Below, one piece after another: positions 16,114 to 25,247 of a stretch of DNA of 64,000 nt. The notes beneath the pieces were generated by a model. It did not search any database, was not told where the DNA came from, and saw nothing but the letters and a program-made list of their open reading frames with translations. A program made the translations under genes and the position numbers. Source of the DNA: Brevibacillus_D fluminis_A (GTDB lineage: Bacteria > Bacillota > Bacilli > Brevibacillales > Brevibacillaceae); the NCBI RefSeq assembly GCF_052072235.1, contig NZ_CM125436.1, forward strand, positions 4,830,001-4,894,000, written 5' to 3'. Positions within the stretch are counted from its first letter, which is position 1, and each line of letters starts with the position of its first letter.

Positions 16114-17697
16114 TCATGATAGCCCGTACTTTTTCATTTTTTGCAGGACGGCCGTATGGCTGATCCCTAAATAAGCCGCAGCTTGCCGAATCGAGGAATG
16201 CTCTTTCAAGGCACGAATCAACAAGGTTTTTTCATACGCATCCATTTGGTCTTTGAGCAGCCTGGATGACGGCAGCGGAGATCGCGAATCCTCCTCCGGC
16301 GAATCCTGCTGCATATCCAGATACAAATTTTGCGCTTGAATGTCATTGCCAGGACAAAGGTACACCGTACGTTCCATCACGTTTTGCAGTTCGCGCACGT
16401 TGCCTGGCCAATGATGAGCTTGCAGGGCGCGAATGGCAGAATGAGCGAGGGAGAGCATCGGTTGGTTCGTCGCTCGGCATACTTTTTGGATGAAAAATTG
16501 AGCCAGCATCGGGATGTCGCTTTTTCGCTCGCGCAGCGGAGGAATGACGATCGGAATGACGTGCAAGCGATAATATAAATCCTCGCGAAAAAGCCCTTTG
16601 CTCGTCATGTCAGCCAAATTTCGATTGGTCGCGGCAATGATTCTGACATCGATCGGCAGCGCTTTGCTCCCGCCCACTCTACGGACTTTTCTTTCTTCTA
16701 AAACACGCAGGAGCTTTGCTTGCAGATGAAGCGGAATGTCGCCGATTTCATCCAGAAAAAGCGTTCCGCCTTGGGCAACTTCAAACAGCCCTGACTTTCC
16801 GCCTTTTAACGCCCCTGTAAACGCACCCGGCTCATACCCGAAAAGCTCGCTTTCCAACAAGGCATCAGGAATGGCCGCACAGTTAATCGGGACAAAAGGG
16901 CCGGCAGCACGATTGCTTTCAAAATGAATCGCTCTGGCAAACAGCTCTTTTCCTGTCCCGCTCTCTCCTTGCAAAAAGACGGTTGCTTCGCTTTTGGCAA
17001 CGCGTTTTGCAGTCTCAATGCACTTTCGCATATTGTCGCTCTGTTGAACGATTTCATCAAAAGAAAACCAATCATTCCGCTGAACGGTGGACAGCCATTC
17101 CTGGATCTGCTTGTTGTCTCGAAGCACAACCACGACACCTTGGCGCTCGCTGTTTTCAGCGGGGATGATGGGATGGTAGCTGCAGATGTAGGTCATGCGT
17201 TTTTTTTGCCCTGTCAAGAGACTCACTTGAACGCTGGGCAGTTCAAGCCCTTCGTCCAGACAGCGCTTGATTTCGCTCGTTTGTTCCCCCCACAATTTTT
17301 CGATGGATTGATGCAAAAGCTGTGCAGGCTCCATCGTCAGCATCGCCTGGGCAGCCCGATTGATCGTGGTGACGCGCAGCTGGCCGTCCAACAAAAGAAT
17401 CCCTTCCGAAACGGTCGTCAAGATCGTATGGATGCGATTTTCACGTTCTTCTGCCGGGAGAGAGGGAATCGTCTTGGCCTGTTCGATGCCCTTCACCTGT
17501 TTGATCATGCCCACGATTGTCTTGATCTGTTCCGCAGATACCGGGGGGATTTTCACATAAATATAGTGGGGCTTTACTTCCATTCCGATGATGTCAAGCT
17601 GGTTGGCGGCAAGGCATGCGATTACCTCATGGGTAATTCCCACCCGGTTCACGCCTTTGATCTCCAAGGTAATTCCCGTCAACGCAATCCACCTCAC
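16114..17697 (-). CDS. Sigma-54-dependent activator, TyrR-like (ACT-PAS-AAA+-HTH)
   Basis: A 527-residue enhancer-binding protein: N-terminal ACT-like domain (LEIKGVNRVGITHEVIACLA), PAS (about 90-195), AAA+ domain with Walker A GESGTGKE, the sigma-54 contact loop GAFTGA and Walker B GTLFLDEIGD, and a C-terminal TyrR-type HTH (RQAAAYLGISHTAVLQKMKKYGL). The ACT domain suggests an amino-acid signal. It lies just downstream of the methionine gamma-lyase gene, whose promoter has a -24/-12 element, so that gene is the likely target. Start is GTG at 17697; a TTG at 17682 behind GAGGTGG is an equal alternative. Confidence 0.88.
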   Translation of the reverse strand: MRWIALTGITLEIKGVNRVGITHEVIACLAANQLDIIGMEVKPHYIYVKIPPVSAEQIKTIVGMIKQVKGIEQAKTIPSLPAEERENRIHTILTTVSEGILLLDGQLRVTTINRAAQAMLTMEPAQLLHQSIEKLWGEQTSEIKRCLDEGLELPSVQVSLLTGQKKRMTYICSYHPIIPAENSERQGVVVVLRDNKQIQEWLSTVQRNDWFSFDEIVQQSDNMRKCIETAKRVAKSEATVFLQGESGTGKELFARAIHFESNRAAGPFVPINCAAIPDALLESELFGYEPGAFTGALKGGKSGLFEVAQGGTLFLDEIGDIPLHLQAKLLRVLEERKVRRVGGSKALPIDVRIIAATNRNLADMTSKGLFREDLYYRLHVIPIVIPPLRERKSDIPMLAQFFIQKVCRATNQPMLSLAHSAIRALQAHHWPGNVRELQNVMERTVYLCPGNDIQAQNLYLDMQQDSPEEDSRSPLPSSRLLKDQMDAYEKTLLIRALKEHSSIRQAAAYLGISHTAVLQKMKKYGLS

Positions 17698-17784
17698 CCG
17701 TTCTATCCTCTGGTTTCATCATAAAGAGAAAACCTGGCTGCGCCAAGCTATTTGGCGGAATTGCGGTTGCCCATCATAGAAAAA

Positions 17785-17812
17785 AGCCCGGTGTGGAATG
17801 AACACACGGGCT
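17785..17812 (-). terminator. Terminator of the methionine gamma-lyase gene
   Basis: AGCCCG..TGTG pairs with CACA..CGGGCT and is followed on the minus strand by a T-run, nine bases beyond the stop codon. Confidence 0.75.
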
Positions 17813-17820
17813 GGCCTTGA

Positions 17821-19026
17821 TTAAGCGAAAGAAAGAGCCGTTTCCAAATCATCCAAAATATCTTCCACGTCCTCGATCCCGACGGACAAACGAATCAGTC
17901 CATCCGATATCCCCATCTTCGCTCGCTCTTCAGGAGGGATGACCGAGTGAGTCATCGAAGCAGGGTGCTGAATGAGCGAGTCCACATCGCCGAGGCTGAC
18001 GGCTCGTTTGCACAAGCGCACATTGTTCATCATGCGAATCCCCGCTTCCAAGCCGCCTTTCAGTTCGAAAGCGAGCAAGCCCCCGAAGCCGTCCATTTGC
18101 CTGCACGCCAATTCGTATTGGGGAAACTGGGGCAAACCAGGGTAATGCACGATTGCCACTTTCGGATGATTGTGCAAAAACTCAGCCACCTTCTGGCCGT
18201 TTTCGCAATGACGATCCATGCGCACACCGAGCGTCTTCAACCCGCGAATCAACAAATACGCATCAAATGGCGCCAGAATCCCCCCGATATCTTTCTGGGA
18301 GGTCATGCGAATCGTGTCCATGATTGCTTTCGGACCGGCAGCGACACCGGCAATCACATCCCCATGCCCGCCGATAAACTTGGTCGCGCTATGGATGACA
18401 ATGTCACAGCCCTGCTCGATCGGCCGCTGTAAATAAGGCGACATAAACGTGTTATCCACGACGACACAAGCGCCAACCTCTTTGGCAATTTTTGCGACCA
18501 GCTGCAGGTCGACTAGCTCCATGGTCGGGTTAATCGGGGTTTCCACATACATCACGCGGGTCGTTGGCTTCAGCATCTGGCGAATGGAATCCTCATCGGT
18601 CATGTTGCAGAGGGAGTAATCGACCTGAAAGCGGTCTTTCATGAGATTCAGCAATCCATAGGTGCAGCCGTACAATCCTTTCGTGCCGAGAATATGGTCG
18701 CCCGTTTTCACCAGTGCCATGAGAACAGCGGAAACAGCCGCCATTCCCGATGCAAAAGCAAGACCCGCTTCCGCCTGTTCCAAAGCCGCGATTTTCTCTT
18801 CCAGGACAGTGACCGTCGGATTTCCCAGTCGCGAGTAGATGTAGCCTGCTTCTTCCCCGGCAAATCGTCTCGCCCCTTCTTCCGTGGAAGAAAAAACAAA
18901 CGTCGAGGTTTGATAAATCGGTGTGGCCAATGCGCCCGTTTGCGGATCGGCATGATAGCCGGCATGGATCGCCGTCGTGGATCGTCCCTGCTGTTTCGGC
19001 ATGTTTATGGTCGGGTTGTTCTTCAT
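17821..19026 (-). CDS. Methionine gamma-lyase (PLP-dependent)
   Basis: A 401-residue Cys/Met metabolism PLP enzyme. The PLP lysine is in SATKFIGGHGD. The active-site segment LYGCTYGLL carries the Tyr and Cys that mark methionine gamma-lyase over cystathionine synthases and lyases, and HYPGLPQFPQYELA, VSLGDVDSLIQHPASMTHS and SVGIEDVEDIL fit closely. It would split methionine to methanethiol, ammonia and 2-oxobutyrate in the cytosol. A sigma-54 promoter lies upstream and a TyrR-like activator downstream. GAGGTGATT precedes the ATG. Confidence 0.88.
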   Translation of the reverse strand: MKNNPTINMPKQQGRSTTAIHAGYHADPQTGALATPIYQTSTFVFSSTEEGARRFAGEEAGYIYSRLGNPTVTVLEEKIAALEQAEAGLAFASGMAAVSAVLMALVKTGDHILGTKGLYGCTYGLLNLMKDRFQVDYSLCNMTDEDSIRQMLKPTTRVMYVETPINPTMELVDLQLVAKIAKEVGACVVVDNTFMSPYLQRPIEQGCDIVIHSATKFIGGHGDVIAGVAAGPKAIMDTIRMTSQKDIGGILAPFDAYLLIRGLKTLGVRMDRHCENGQKVAEFLHNHPKVAIVHYPGLPQFPQYELACRQMDGFGGLLAFELKGGLEAGIRMMNNVRLCKRAVSLGDVDSLIQHPASMTHSVIPPEERAKMGISDGLIRLSVGIEDVEDILDDLETALSFA

Positions 19027-19065
19027 GCAAGAATCACCTCATGAATTCGTTTTGAAAGCGTATTC

Positions 19066-19082
19066 ATGCATGATGTGTGCCA
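19066..19082 (-). promoter_or_regulatory. Sigma-54 (-24/-12) promoter
   Basis: Minus strand TGGCAC (19082-19077), then TGCAT (19070-19066); the GG and GC dinucleotides are separated by exactly 10 bases, as sigma-54 requires. It is 40 bases upstream of the lyase ATG. Confidence 0.7.
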
Positions 19083-19210
19083 GAGGATAAAGCTGGAAGT
19101 TGATGAGGCGTTTCGCGAGTAACGGGAAGCAAGTGGAACGAATTGTTGCCGAACGGAAAGAAAAGTTTCCAACTATGTTATTCCGTTTAATGAAAAAGTT
19201 TGACCTGGGT

Positions 19211-19411
19211 TCATCTCGTAAACTTCGAATAAAACGTATCCTGGGGAATGGCGTTTGCTAGTGTTTCCATACACCCCGCGAACTCCTGAAGTATCTTTTT
19301 TCCTTTCCAGTCACCGGGCAACAGCTCCTGCGGAAGCATCGGGTCGATGAGATACCATTCACTCTCCGCTTGCAGCCAGCCCCGTTTTTCACTCCACTTT
19401 ACGCTTTCTGC
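19211..19411 (-). pseudogene. Possible remnant of a PaaX-like protein
   Basis: The frame reads SEWYLIDPMLPQELLPGDW and then FAGCMETLAN; the D-P-x-LP-x-ELLP-x-DW pattern recalls the C-terminal part of PaaX-family repressors. There is no start codon with a ribosome binding site and the frame overlaps the end of Ku. I infer a decayed fragment. Family assignment is tentative. Confidence 0.3.
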
Positions 19412-20288
19412 GTTTCGGCGTCGGCGATAAAACGTTGGTGCCGCTTTCGATTTCGGTCGGTGCTGTAACAACCGGCTGCTTTCTACCGGTGATCATTGGG
19501 GCTTCCGTCCGCTTATCCTCCGCAACGTTTAGACTTTTTTGGAGAGCTTCCATGAGATCAATGACATTATTCATGCGTGCAGTCGATTCAGGTTGTTCGA
19601 TTTCTTGCTTCTGCACCTTCGCCTCGATCAATGTCTTGAGCGCTTCCTCGTAATTGCTTTTATAATCGCCGGTGAAGTTCTTGCTGATTTCTTGAATCAA
19701 TTTTGTGGCCATTTCCAGCTCCGTGCTGCTGACCTCGATTCCCGCGATCCCTTCGATGCCAGGTACGCCTTGAACGGAGCGCACTTCGGCCGGATAATGG
19801 ATGATATTCATGAGCAGACAGTTTTCATGTAACCGAATCACCGACAAATGCTCACTTGTCCGAAAAGCCACTTTTGCAACGGCTACTTTGCCTGTTTGAT
19901 CCATTGCGTCATGCAGCAGCTTATACGGTTTTCCGCCATATTCTCCCGGGCCTAGGTAGTACGATTTTTCGTAGTAAATGGGGTCGATATTCTCTTTATC
20001 TGTGAAGTGCAAAATTTCGATGGTGCGCAATGTCGGCAACGGCAGCTCATCCAGGTCATCGTCCGTGATGATGACATAGTTACCAGGAGCGTACTCATAC
20101 CCGCGAATGACCTCGGATTGTTGAATCTCCCGATCGCATACCGGGCACCATTTCTTGTACTGGATTGGATGCTTGCATTCCTCGTGCAAGGAGCGAAAAC
20201 TCGTTTTATGATCTTCTGTAGCCTTATACAACGACACCGGGATGTTCACAAGGCCAAAGCTGATACTGCCTTTCCACATGGACCGCAT
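19389..20288 (-). CDS. ku: Ku protein, non-homologous end joining
   Basis: A 299-residue bacterial Ku: WKGSISFGLVNIPVSLYKAT at the N-terminus, the CPVCDREI zinc-like pair, the central beta-barrel (YYEKSYYLGP, KPYKLLHDAM) and a basic tail PKRRKRK. Bacterial Ku forms homodimers that ring DNA ends and recruit LigD. No ligD is in the window. Start at 20288 follows AAAGGAG by 7 bases; the ATG six bases upstream is too close to it. Confidence 0.92.
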   Translation of the reverse strand: MRSMWKGSISFGLVNIPVSLYKATEDHKTSFRSLHEECKHPIQYKKWCPVCDREIQQSEVIRGYEYAPGNYVIITDDDLDELPLPTLRTIEILHFTDKENIDPIYYEKSYYLGPGEYGGKPYKLLHDAMDQTGKVAVAKVAFRTSEHLSVIRLHENCLLMNIIHYPAEVRSVQGVPGIEGIAGIEVSSTELEMATKLIQEISKNFTGDYKSNYEEALKTLIEAKVQKQEIEQPESTARMNNVIDLMEALQKSLNVAEDKRTEAPMITGRKQPVVTAPTEIESGTNVLSPTPKRRKRKVE

Positions 20289-20404
20289 CTGCATGCTCCT
20301 TTTCCCTTTTTGCTATATCATCCCCAATCCGGCTCATTGCACTCGCTCGCACATGCTTCCAGAAAACCCCTATGCTACTTTTTTTGGCGCGTCGCAAAAT
20401 AGGA

Positions 20405-20436
20405 AGGGCTGTACCCATGCGAAAAGGGACAGCCCT
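20405..20436. terminator. Hairpin upstream of 20488 gene
   Basis: AGGGCTGT (20405-20412) pairs with ACAGCCCT (20429-20436). No T-run follows on the plus strand. Confidence 0.35.
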
Positions 20437-20487
20437 GGACGTATTTGAACCGCTCTCGCCCACTTTACTAATGGATGGTGTTGAAAG

Positions 20488-21066
20488 GTGCTGGAAAGGT
20501 TGGATGAGCTAAAAGAAATAGCGAAAGGAACGATTTTTGAAGCCTTTGTGGACGACCAGGTGGAAAATTACAAACAAATCAAGCAAAAGGAAGTAAAAAA
20601 AGCACAAATAAATAATAAATGGATCGATCAAGCTGACAAGCTTTTTCATTTGTTTGAGGATGTTTGCAACAAGTACAAGCCAACGATTGAAGCATTTGCT
20701 TCACAGGTTGTATTCGTGGACAACAGAGATGATGAAGGCAGTGTGTCATTTGCGATCACCAATTTTAAAGCGGAGACTTTTTCCTTGCACTGCGCGGATC
20801 TGCATAGCCTCAATGATGATTACCAAAAGCTTGAGGACGATGCGTACGTTGAAACGTTAGATGAAGGGAAGGAAGTGGGCGGAGTGCATTTCTTTTTTAC
20901 TCCTGGTGAAACAAGAAAAGAGATTCTGTACTCCGCTGCCTTTTCCACGTCCAAGGCAGCAGGTCTATTTACGAAAGCTGTTGAACCTTTGCTATTGGAG
21001 CTTTTTCAAAAATGCTTTGATCTTGAATCACTTCTAAAAGCAACGGAACAGCAAGAAGACTCTTGA
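20488..21066 (+). CDS. Hypothetical protein
   Basis: A 192-residue soluble, acidic protein I do not recognise. The N-terminal third is helical and charged (KQIKQKEVKKAQINNKW), the middle predicts beta strands (VVFVDNRDDEGSVSFAITNF) and the C-terminus is helical. The start is GTG with GGATGG about 9 bases upstream. The next plus-strand gene is 277 bases away, so co-transcription is doubtful. The gap 21067-21342 holds no gene I can support. Confidence 0.6.
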   Translation: MLERLDELKEIAKGTIFEAFVDDQVENYKQIKQKEVKKAQINNKWIDQADKLFHLFEDVCNKYKPTIEAFASQVVFVDNRDDEGSVSFAITNFKAETFSLHCADLHSLNDDYQKLEDDAYVETLDEGKEVGGVHFFFTPGETRKEILYSAAFSTSKAAGLFTKAVEPLLLELFQKCFDLESLLKATEQQEDS

Positions 21067-21342
21067 ATGTTTTGCACCGCGAATGTTCTTATCCATGTCT
21101 GCAGCTCCTCCACCCTCTTGGAAATGCCCTCGAATCCCCGGGGATTTCCTCCATGGAGGCAAGCTGCTTTTCTGTTGCAGCCGATTCGCTTTTCACTGCT
21201 CCGGCCAGCCAAATATAGGTGACTGCCTCTGACTGCCTCCCCGTTTTAAAACACAGCCATTTTGCCATTCTAACAACAAGGGAAAGCATAAAAATGGTCA
21301 CATGGAGAATACTTCATTTAGTCAAGGGAAGGGAAGGAAAAA

Positions 21343-21822
21343 TTGAGAAAGAGTGCAGCAATAGAAAAAATATTGTGGAGTATTGCTCTACCTGGATTTG
21401 GTCAACTATTAAACGGAAAGTTTTTAAAAGGCCTGACTTTGCTTGGCCTTGAATTCATTATCAATCAAAAATCCCATTTAAACCAGATCATCATCGCAAG
21501 TTTTCAAGGTGATCCCTCATTAGCAATTCGATTAACGGATTATCAATGGCTGATGTTTTACCCGTGCGTGTATATGTTCGCGATTTATGATGCGTACCGC
21601 GATACCTTTTCAGCTGATATTCCCCCTTACTCGGTTTTTCCCTTTGCCTTCACAGCCTTTTTCGCAACAATAGGGATTATGTATTCTCCCAATTTTCGGA
21701 TTTTTGGCGTGCTTTTGGGTCCTGTATGGTTGCCGCTCCTGCTATGTTTTCTCGGTTTACTCGCAGGCAAATTTTTGCAGTTTATGTTTAAAAACAAATT
21801 ACCCCAAACGCCCCATCCATAA
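21343..21822 (+). CDS. Small membrane protein
   Basis: A 159-residue protein with about four hydrophobic helices (residues 25-40, 68-85, 98-117, 125-147). The first segment IALPGFGQLLNGKFLKGL looks like the G-x-GQ-x-YxG stretch of TM2-domain proteins, but the rest does not clearly fit. It starts at TTG behind GGAAGG. Function unknown. Confidence 0.6.
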   Translation: MRKSAAIEKILWSIALPGFGQLLNGKFLKGLTLLGLEFIINQKSHLNQIIIASFQGDPSLAIRLTDYQWLMFYPCVYMFAIYDAYRDTFSADIPPYSVFPFAFTAFFATIGIMYSPNFRIFGVLLGPVWLPLLLCFLGLLAGKFLQFMFKNKLPQTPHP

Positions 21823-21895
21823 ACAGGCAACATATTTCGGCTTTTGATTGGCAAAAATTTGACAAGATTACATTCGCTGAACGGAGGAGTTCGTT

Positions 21896-22939
21896 ATGGA
21901 AACCATACAGGATGTGCAAACCGGTACATCTACTCAAGCTGAGCATGATAAATTAACGTCCGCCGAGCAAGGGAAGCTTTGGGCTACATATATCGGGAAT
22001 ACCATGTCGGTTTGCGTGTTGAGTTATATGGCGAATCACGTTGAGGATAAAGAAATCAAGATGGTGCTGCAGAATGCATTGCATTTGTCCGGGCAATTTA
22101 TTAAATCGCTGAAAGAGATTTTTACTCAAGAAAAATACCCGATTCCCGTAGGATTCACGAAAGAGGATGTCGATATAACGGCGCCGAGACTATTTGAAGA
22201 TGACTTTTACCTTCACTACTTGAAATATGTTGCGAAAGCGGGAATCAGCCTGTATGGAATCGCAATTCCGTTGGTAACAAGAACTGATATTCGGCAGTTC
22301 TTTACGAATTGTATAGACCAGACAGTCAAACTCATTAATTTGGTAAATACGGTATTGATAAAAAAGGGCCTCATGGTCAAGCCACCTTATATTCCTTATC
22401 CTGAAACGGTGGATTTTATCGACAAACACAGCTATTCCCATGGCTTTTTTGGTCGAGTCAGACCGCTGCAAGCGCTGGAGATTACGCATCTTTACGATAA
22501 CATTGAAAACAACGCGACAAGCAAAGCGGTTTTAATTGGCTTTAGTCAAGTAGCGAAATCCAATCAGTCAAAGGCATACTTTCGGCGCGGGCTCGAAATA
22601 GCCACCAAACATTACGATACGTTCAGCACGATCATGCAAGAAGATGGGTTAACAGCTCCTCCCATCATTGACCAGTTAGTGACAACGTCCACTGTTTCCC
22701 CCTTTTCGGATCGATTGATGCTATTTCACAAGCTGGATATGTATGCGGTCCGAATTCGAGCTTATGGCAATGCAATCTCTATGTGTGCAAGACATGATGT
22801 GCTTGCAAAATATGGTCGTTTGCTTGTGGAAGTTGGAAATTATGTGGAGGATGGAGCGAATATCTTGATCAGCCATGGTTGGTTGGAGCAGCCGCCTCAA
22901 GCCATCGATCGTGATGCTCTGACATCAAACAGGAAGTAA
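21896..22939 (+). CDS. DUF3231 family protein (duplicated four-helix domain)
   Basis: A 347-residue protein made of two similar halves: residues 18-165 (LTSAEQGKLWATYIGNTMSV) and 190-335 (LQALEITHLYDNIENNATSK). Each begins with a helix that fits the DUF3231 pattern and continues with helices rich in His and aromatic residues, ferritin-like in outline. Family members are common in Bacilli spores and often occur in several copies; their role is unknown. GGAGG stands 6 bases before ATG, and a strong terminator follows. Confidence 0.8.
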   Translation: METIQDVQTGTSTQAEHDKLTSAEQGKLWATYIGNTMSVCVLSYMANHVEDKEIKMVLQNALHLSGQFIKSLKEIFTQEKYPIPVGFTKEDVDITAPRLFEDDFYLHYLKYVAKAGISLYGIAIPLVTRTDIRQFFTNCIDQTVKLINLVNTVLIKKGLMVKPPYIPYPETVDFIDKHSYSHGFFGRVRPLQALEITHLYDNIENNATSKAVLIGFSQVAKSNQSKAYFRRGLEIATKHYDTFSTIMQEDGLTAPPIIDQLVTTSTVSPFSDRLMLFHKLDMYAVRIRAYGNAISMCARHDVLAKYGRLLVEVGNYVEDGANILISHGWLEQPPQAIDRDALTSNRK

Positions 22940-22974
22940 ATCCTCAAGAGAAATCACTTCGGATAAAATGAAAC

Positions 22975-23018
22975 GGGGGCTGTCTCAAATGGTTCATGTG
23001 GACCATGGGACAGCCCCC
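22975..23018 (+). terminator. Terminator-like hairpin
   Basis: GGGGGCTGTC (22975-22984) pairs with GACAGCCCCC (23009-23018), with an inner ATGGT/ACCAT stem. It lies between convergent genes. Confidence 0.65.
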
Positions 23019-23070
23019 GTCGCGTGGCGGGAAGAGGGGAAAACGTAAATTGCAATCTGCTGTGCTCTCG

Positions 23071-23616
23071 TTAAAGTCGCTGAAGCATTTCCTGTAACCG
23101 CTCTTTCTCTTCATGACTTAATAATTGTTCGGCCATCGGGAACAACACATTTTCTTCTTTAAAGAAATGTTGAATTAATAGTTCCACAGCCTTTTGCAAA
23201 TGGGTCAGGGCAGCTGTTATTTCATCATGTTCAGCAAGCTTCACTTTTTCAAATACATGTAGAAACAGCTCAATGTTTACTTTTGCTTCACGATGTTCAT
23301 GTTCCATTACGGCCATCGGTCCCATTTCCCGTCCAATGTAAGTCACCATCATGGGAAACAATCCTTCTTCCTCACGCCGGGAGTGCTGATCCAGTTCCGT
23401 CCGAAACGCGGAACCCAACTCGTAAAGTTCCTTGAGCATTTGGCCGCTAACGGGGGCTGGAGACCGCTTCAGTTCTTTTGCCAAATGGGCAAGTTGACTC
23501 ATCTTCTCACCCAAGGACCGGTGTTCGACCAGCAAGCTTTGCAATGGCGGACACAAATTCCTCTTTCTTCCGAACTCATGCAGCATCCCCATACATCCAG
23601 TACGGTGTTGTTCCAT
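23071..23616 (-). CDS. Hemerythrin HHE domain protein
   Basis: A 181-residue protein with hemerythrin ligands in order: LLVEHRSL, QHSRREEEGLFPMM, MEHEHREAK and QHFFKEENVLFP. The domain holds a di-iron centre that binds O2 or NO. An N-terminal Cys pair (CMG, LCPP) is extra. The ATG at 23616 follows GAGGAGG. It is the last gene of the minus-strand molybdoenzyme operon, where an O2/NO sensor or scavenger would make sense. Confidence 0.85.
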   Translation of the reverse strand: MEQHRTGCMGMLHEFGRKRNLCPPLQSLLVEHRSLGEKMSQLAHLAKELKRSPAPVSGQMLKELYELGSAFRTELDQHSRREEEGLFPMMVTYIGREMGPMAVMEHEHREAKVNIELFLHVFEKVKLAEHDEITAALTHLQKAVELLIQHFFKEENVLFPMAEQLLSHEEKERLQEMLQRL

Positions 23617-23723
23617 TGAAACCCCTCCTCTAAAGGAAATTCCCCCTGTTTCAAGGTTCGTTGCAAAAAGAAACGCGATACTCCAGTTGTCCCCGATTGT
23701 CTTGCGCAACCATAAGGGTCCCG

Positions 23724-23972
23724 TTATTCTCTGGGAAAAAAGTCATTGGCCCATTCAAGAATGGGAATCGCGACAAACTGGCAAAGATTAAAATAGAGCC
23801 GCAGATGCTCCTCATCCTCCGTGATCTCCCATTTTGCCAGCTTCCTTTCCATGGGAGGTGCAGCGTGCGGTTCCGCATTCTCCGCCAAATCCCGAATGAG
23901 AATGCCCATTTTTTGCCCCACCAGGGAGGGGAGCTTTTGGTAAAGTACAGCAATCATTTGCTTGTTCGTCAT
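23724..23972 (-). CDS. Small hypothetical protein of the molybdoenzyme operon
   Basis: An 82-residue protein with no membrane segment. It reads MTNKQMIAVLYQKLPSLVGQ, then an acidic middle and LYFNLCQFVAIPILEWAND at the end. GAGG lies 9 bases before ATG, and the ATG overlaps the upstream stop as ATGA, so it is translated with the operon. I do not recognise a family; an assembly or chaperone role is only a guess from context. Confidence 0.55.
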   Translation of the reverse strand: MTNKQMIAVLYQKLPSLVGQKMGILIRDLAENAEPHAAPPMERKLAKWEITEDEEHLRLYFNLCQFVAIPILEWANDFFPRE

Positions 23973-24172
23973 TTTCTTTGTCCTCGACGATCGCGACGAT
24001 CTTTGACATAAACCACCCATGCCAGCGGGAACAGCACCACCGCGGAACCGCAGAACAATAGCACCTCGACATACCGCTGGGCAAAATACATATTAACCGT
24101 ATACTGCGTGCATACAATGCTTGCGAACAGTATCAACACCAACAGGAGCAGGCTCCTATAGTTGCTCTTCAT
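23969..24172 (-). CDS. Small two-helix membrane protein
   Basis: A 67-residue protein with two hydrophobic helices (residues 7-25 and 35-55) and a very basic tail KDRRDRRGQRK that should be cytoplasmic. It overlaps the 3' end of the Rieske gene by 17 bases and the next gene by 4. Context suggests a small subunit of the redox complex. No family recognised. Confidence 0.6.
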   Translation of the reverse strand: MKSNYRSLLLLVLILFASIVCTQYTVNMYFAQRYVEVLLFCGSAVVLFPLAWVVYVKDRRDRRGQRK

Positions 24173-24662
24173 ATTTTTTCACCCCTACAGCGTATACGGC
24201 ACCATCTTTTTGCTGAAGGACAATTTCCGGCAGCGGCCGTCTGGGAGGTCCAGCAAGCGGCCGCCCCGTGGCCGCATCAAATTTTCCATGATGGCATGGG
24301 CATAGCAGCTCCTTCTCCTCACGATCCCAAAATACCGGACAGCGCAGGTGTGTGCATGCATTTTGATACGCCTTGTATTCCCCCTCCTTCAAGCACACCA
24401 ACAGAGCGCCGTCATGTTCCCCCGGATAAGCAAATTCAACGGCATCTCCAGGCTGTAGATCAGAGAGATTCGCAACTTTTTGCTTGGGAAACGATTTGTC
24501 AGTTGGACCCATTAGCTCTTTGGCAGCCAGTGCCCCCCATGGAAGGGTAGATACCGCAAAAAGGCCGGCTGCCCCTACCATCGTTTTCATAAAACTCCGC
24601 CGATCAAGGCTGCGCTCGTTGGACCGATTGATATTATGGGTATAGTTGTCATCCTTCTCCAT
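24156..24662 (-). CDS. Tat-exported Rieske [2Fe-2S] protein
   Basis: A 168-residue protein with a twin-arginine signal (LDRRSFMKTMVGAAGLFAV) that probably stays as a membrane anchor. The Rieske cluster motifs are CTHLRC and CPCHHG (about residues 103 and 121). It carries electrons on the outer face of the membrane. AAAGGAG precedes ATG. In the operon it sits between the ferredoxin and small membrane proteins, so it may link the quinone pool to the molybdoenzyme module, though the catalytic subunit lacks a Tat signal. Confidence 0.9.
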   Translation of the reverse strand: MEKDDNYTHNINRSNERSLDRRSFMKTMVGAAGLFAVSTLPWGALAAKELMGPTDKSFPKQKVANLSDLQPGDAVEFAYPGEHDGALLVCLKEGEYKAYQNACTHLRCPVFWDREEKELLCPCHHGKFDAATGRPLAGPPRRPLPEIVLQQKDGAVYAVGVKKYEEQL

Positions 24663-24677
24663 AACCCTTGCTCCTTT

Positions 24678-25247
24678 CTAAAACAGCTTTTGTTTTCCTT
24701 GCAGAATGCCAGGCAGACTGATTCGTACATTTGTTTCGCCTTCCAAACCTTCCGGCGACTGGCTGGCGATCCATTTTCCATTGGCCATCGGTACTTGCGC
24801 TCGTTTGCTTTCAAGCTCCGATTCGTTGATCCACTGCAGTGTGTTGGTCGGACAAACCGATGCGCACATGGGCGGTATCCCCTCTTTCGTCCGGTCGTAA
24901 CAAAGATCGCACTTGTACATCAGATTTTGCGCTTCATCAAATTTGGGAATCCCATAGGGACATGCAATCGTACAGTTTTGACAACCGATGCATTTCTCTA
25001 CCAAGGCTGACAAAACCGCACCGTTATCAGCGATTTGAATTGCCTGGGCGGGACAACTGCGCGCGCAAGCCGGATTGACACAGTGAAAGCACATGAGCGG
25101 AATGGTTTGCCTGCTGACAAACGGGTCCACATCCAGTACATCGTTTCGGTTGCGGTTGTCATGTCCGCCGCATTGCGTGCACGCCGCCAAACAACTTCGA
25201 CAACCAATGCAATTGTCCATTTCGATATATAAGACCTGTTTATCCAT
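24678..25247 (-). CDS. Four-cluster ferredoxin-type electron transfer subunit
   Basis: A 189-residue protein of the DmsB/NrfC class. Four cysteine groups are visible: CIGCRSCLAAC, CFHCVNPACARSC, CIGCQNCTIACPYG and CDLC..CASVC, enough for four [4Fe-4S] clusters. No signal peptide. It overlaps the catalytic gene by 8 bases. It should pass electrons between the Mo subunit and the membrane subunit. Confidence 0.9.
   Translation of the reverse strand: MDKQVLYIEMDNCIGCRSCLAACTQCGGHDNRNRNDVLDVDPFVSRQTIPLMCFHCVNPACARSCPAQAIQIADNGAVLSALVEKCIGCQNCTIACPYGIPKFDEAQNLMYKCDLCYDRTKEGIPPMCASVCPTNTLQWINESELESKRAQVPMANGKWIASQSPEGLEGETNVRISLPGILQGKQKLF

Noticed and set aside
21089..21301. A 70-codon minus-strand frame in the gap before 21343
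   Set aside because: No ribosome binding site and no recognisable domain; probably chance.
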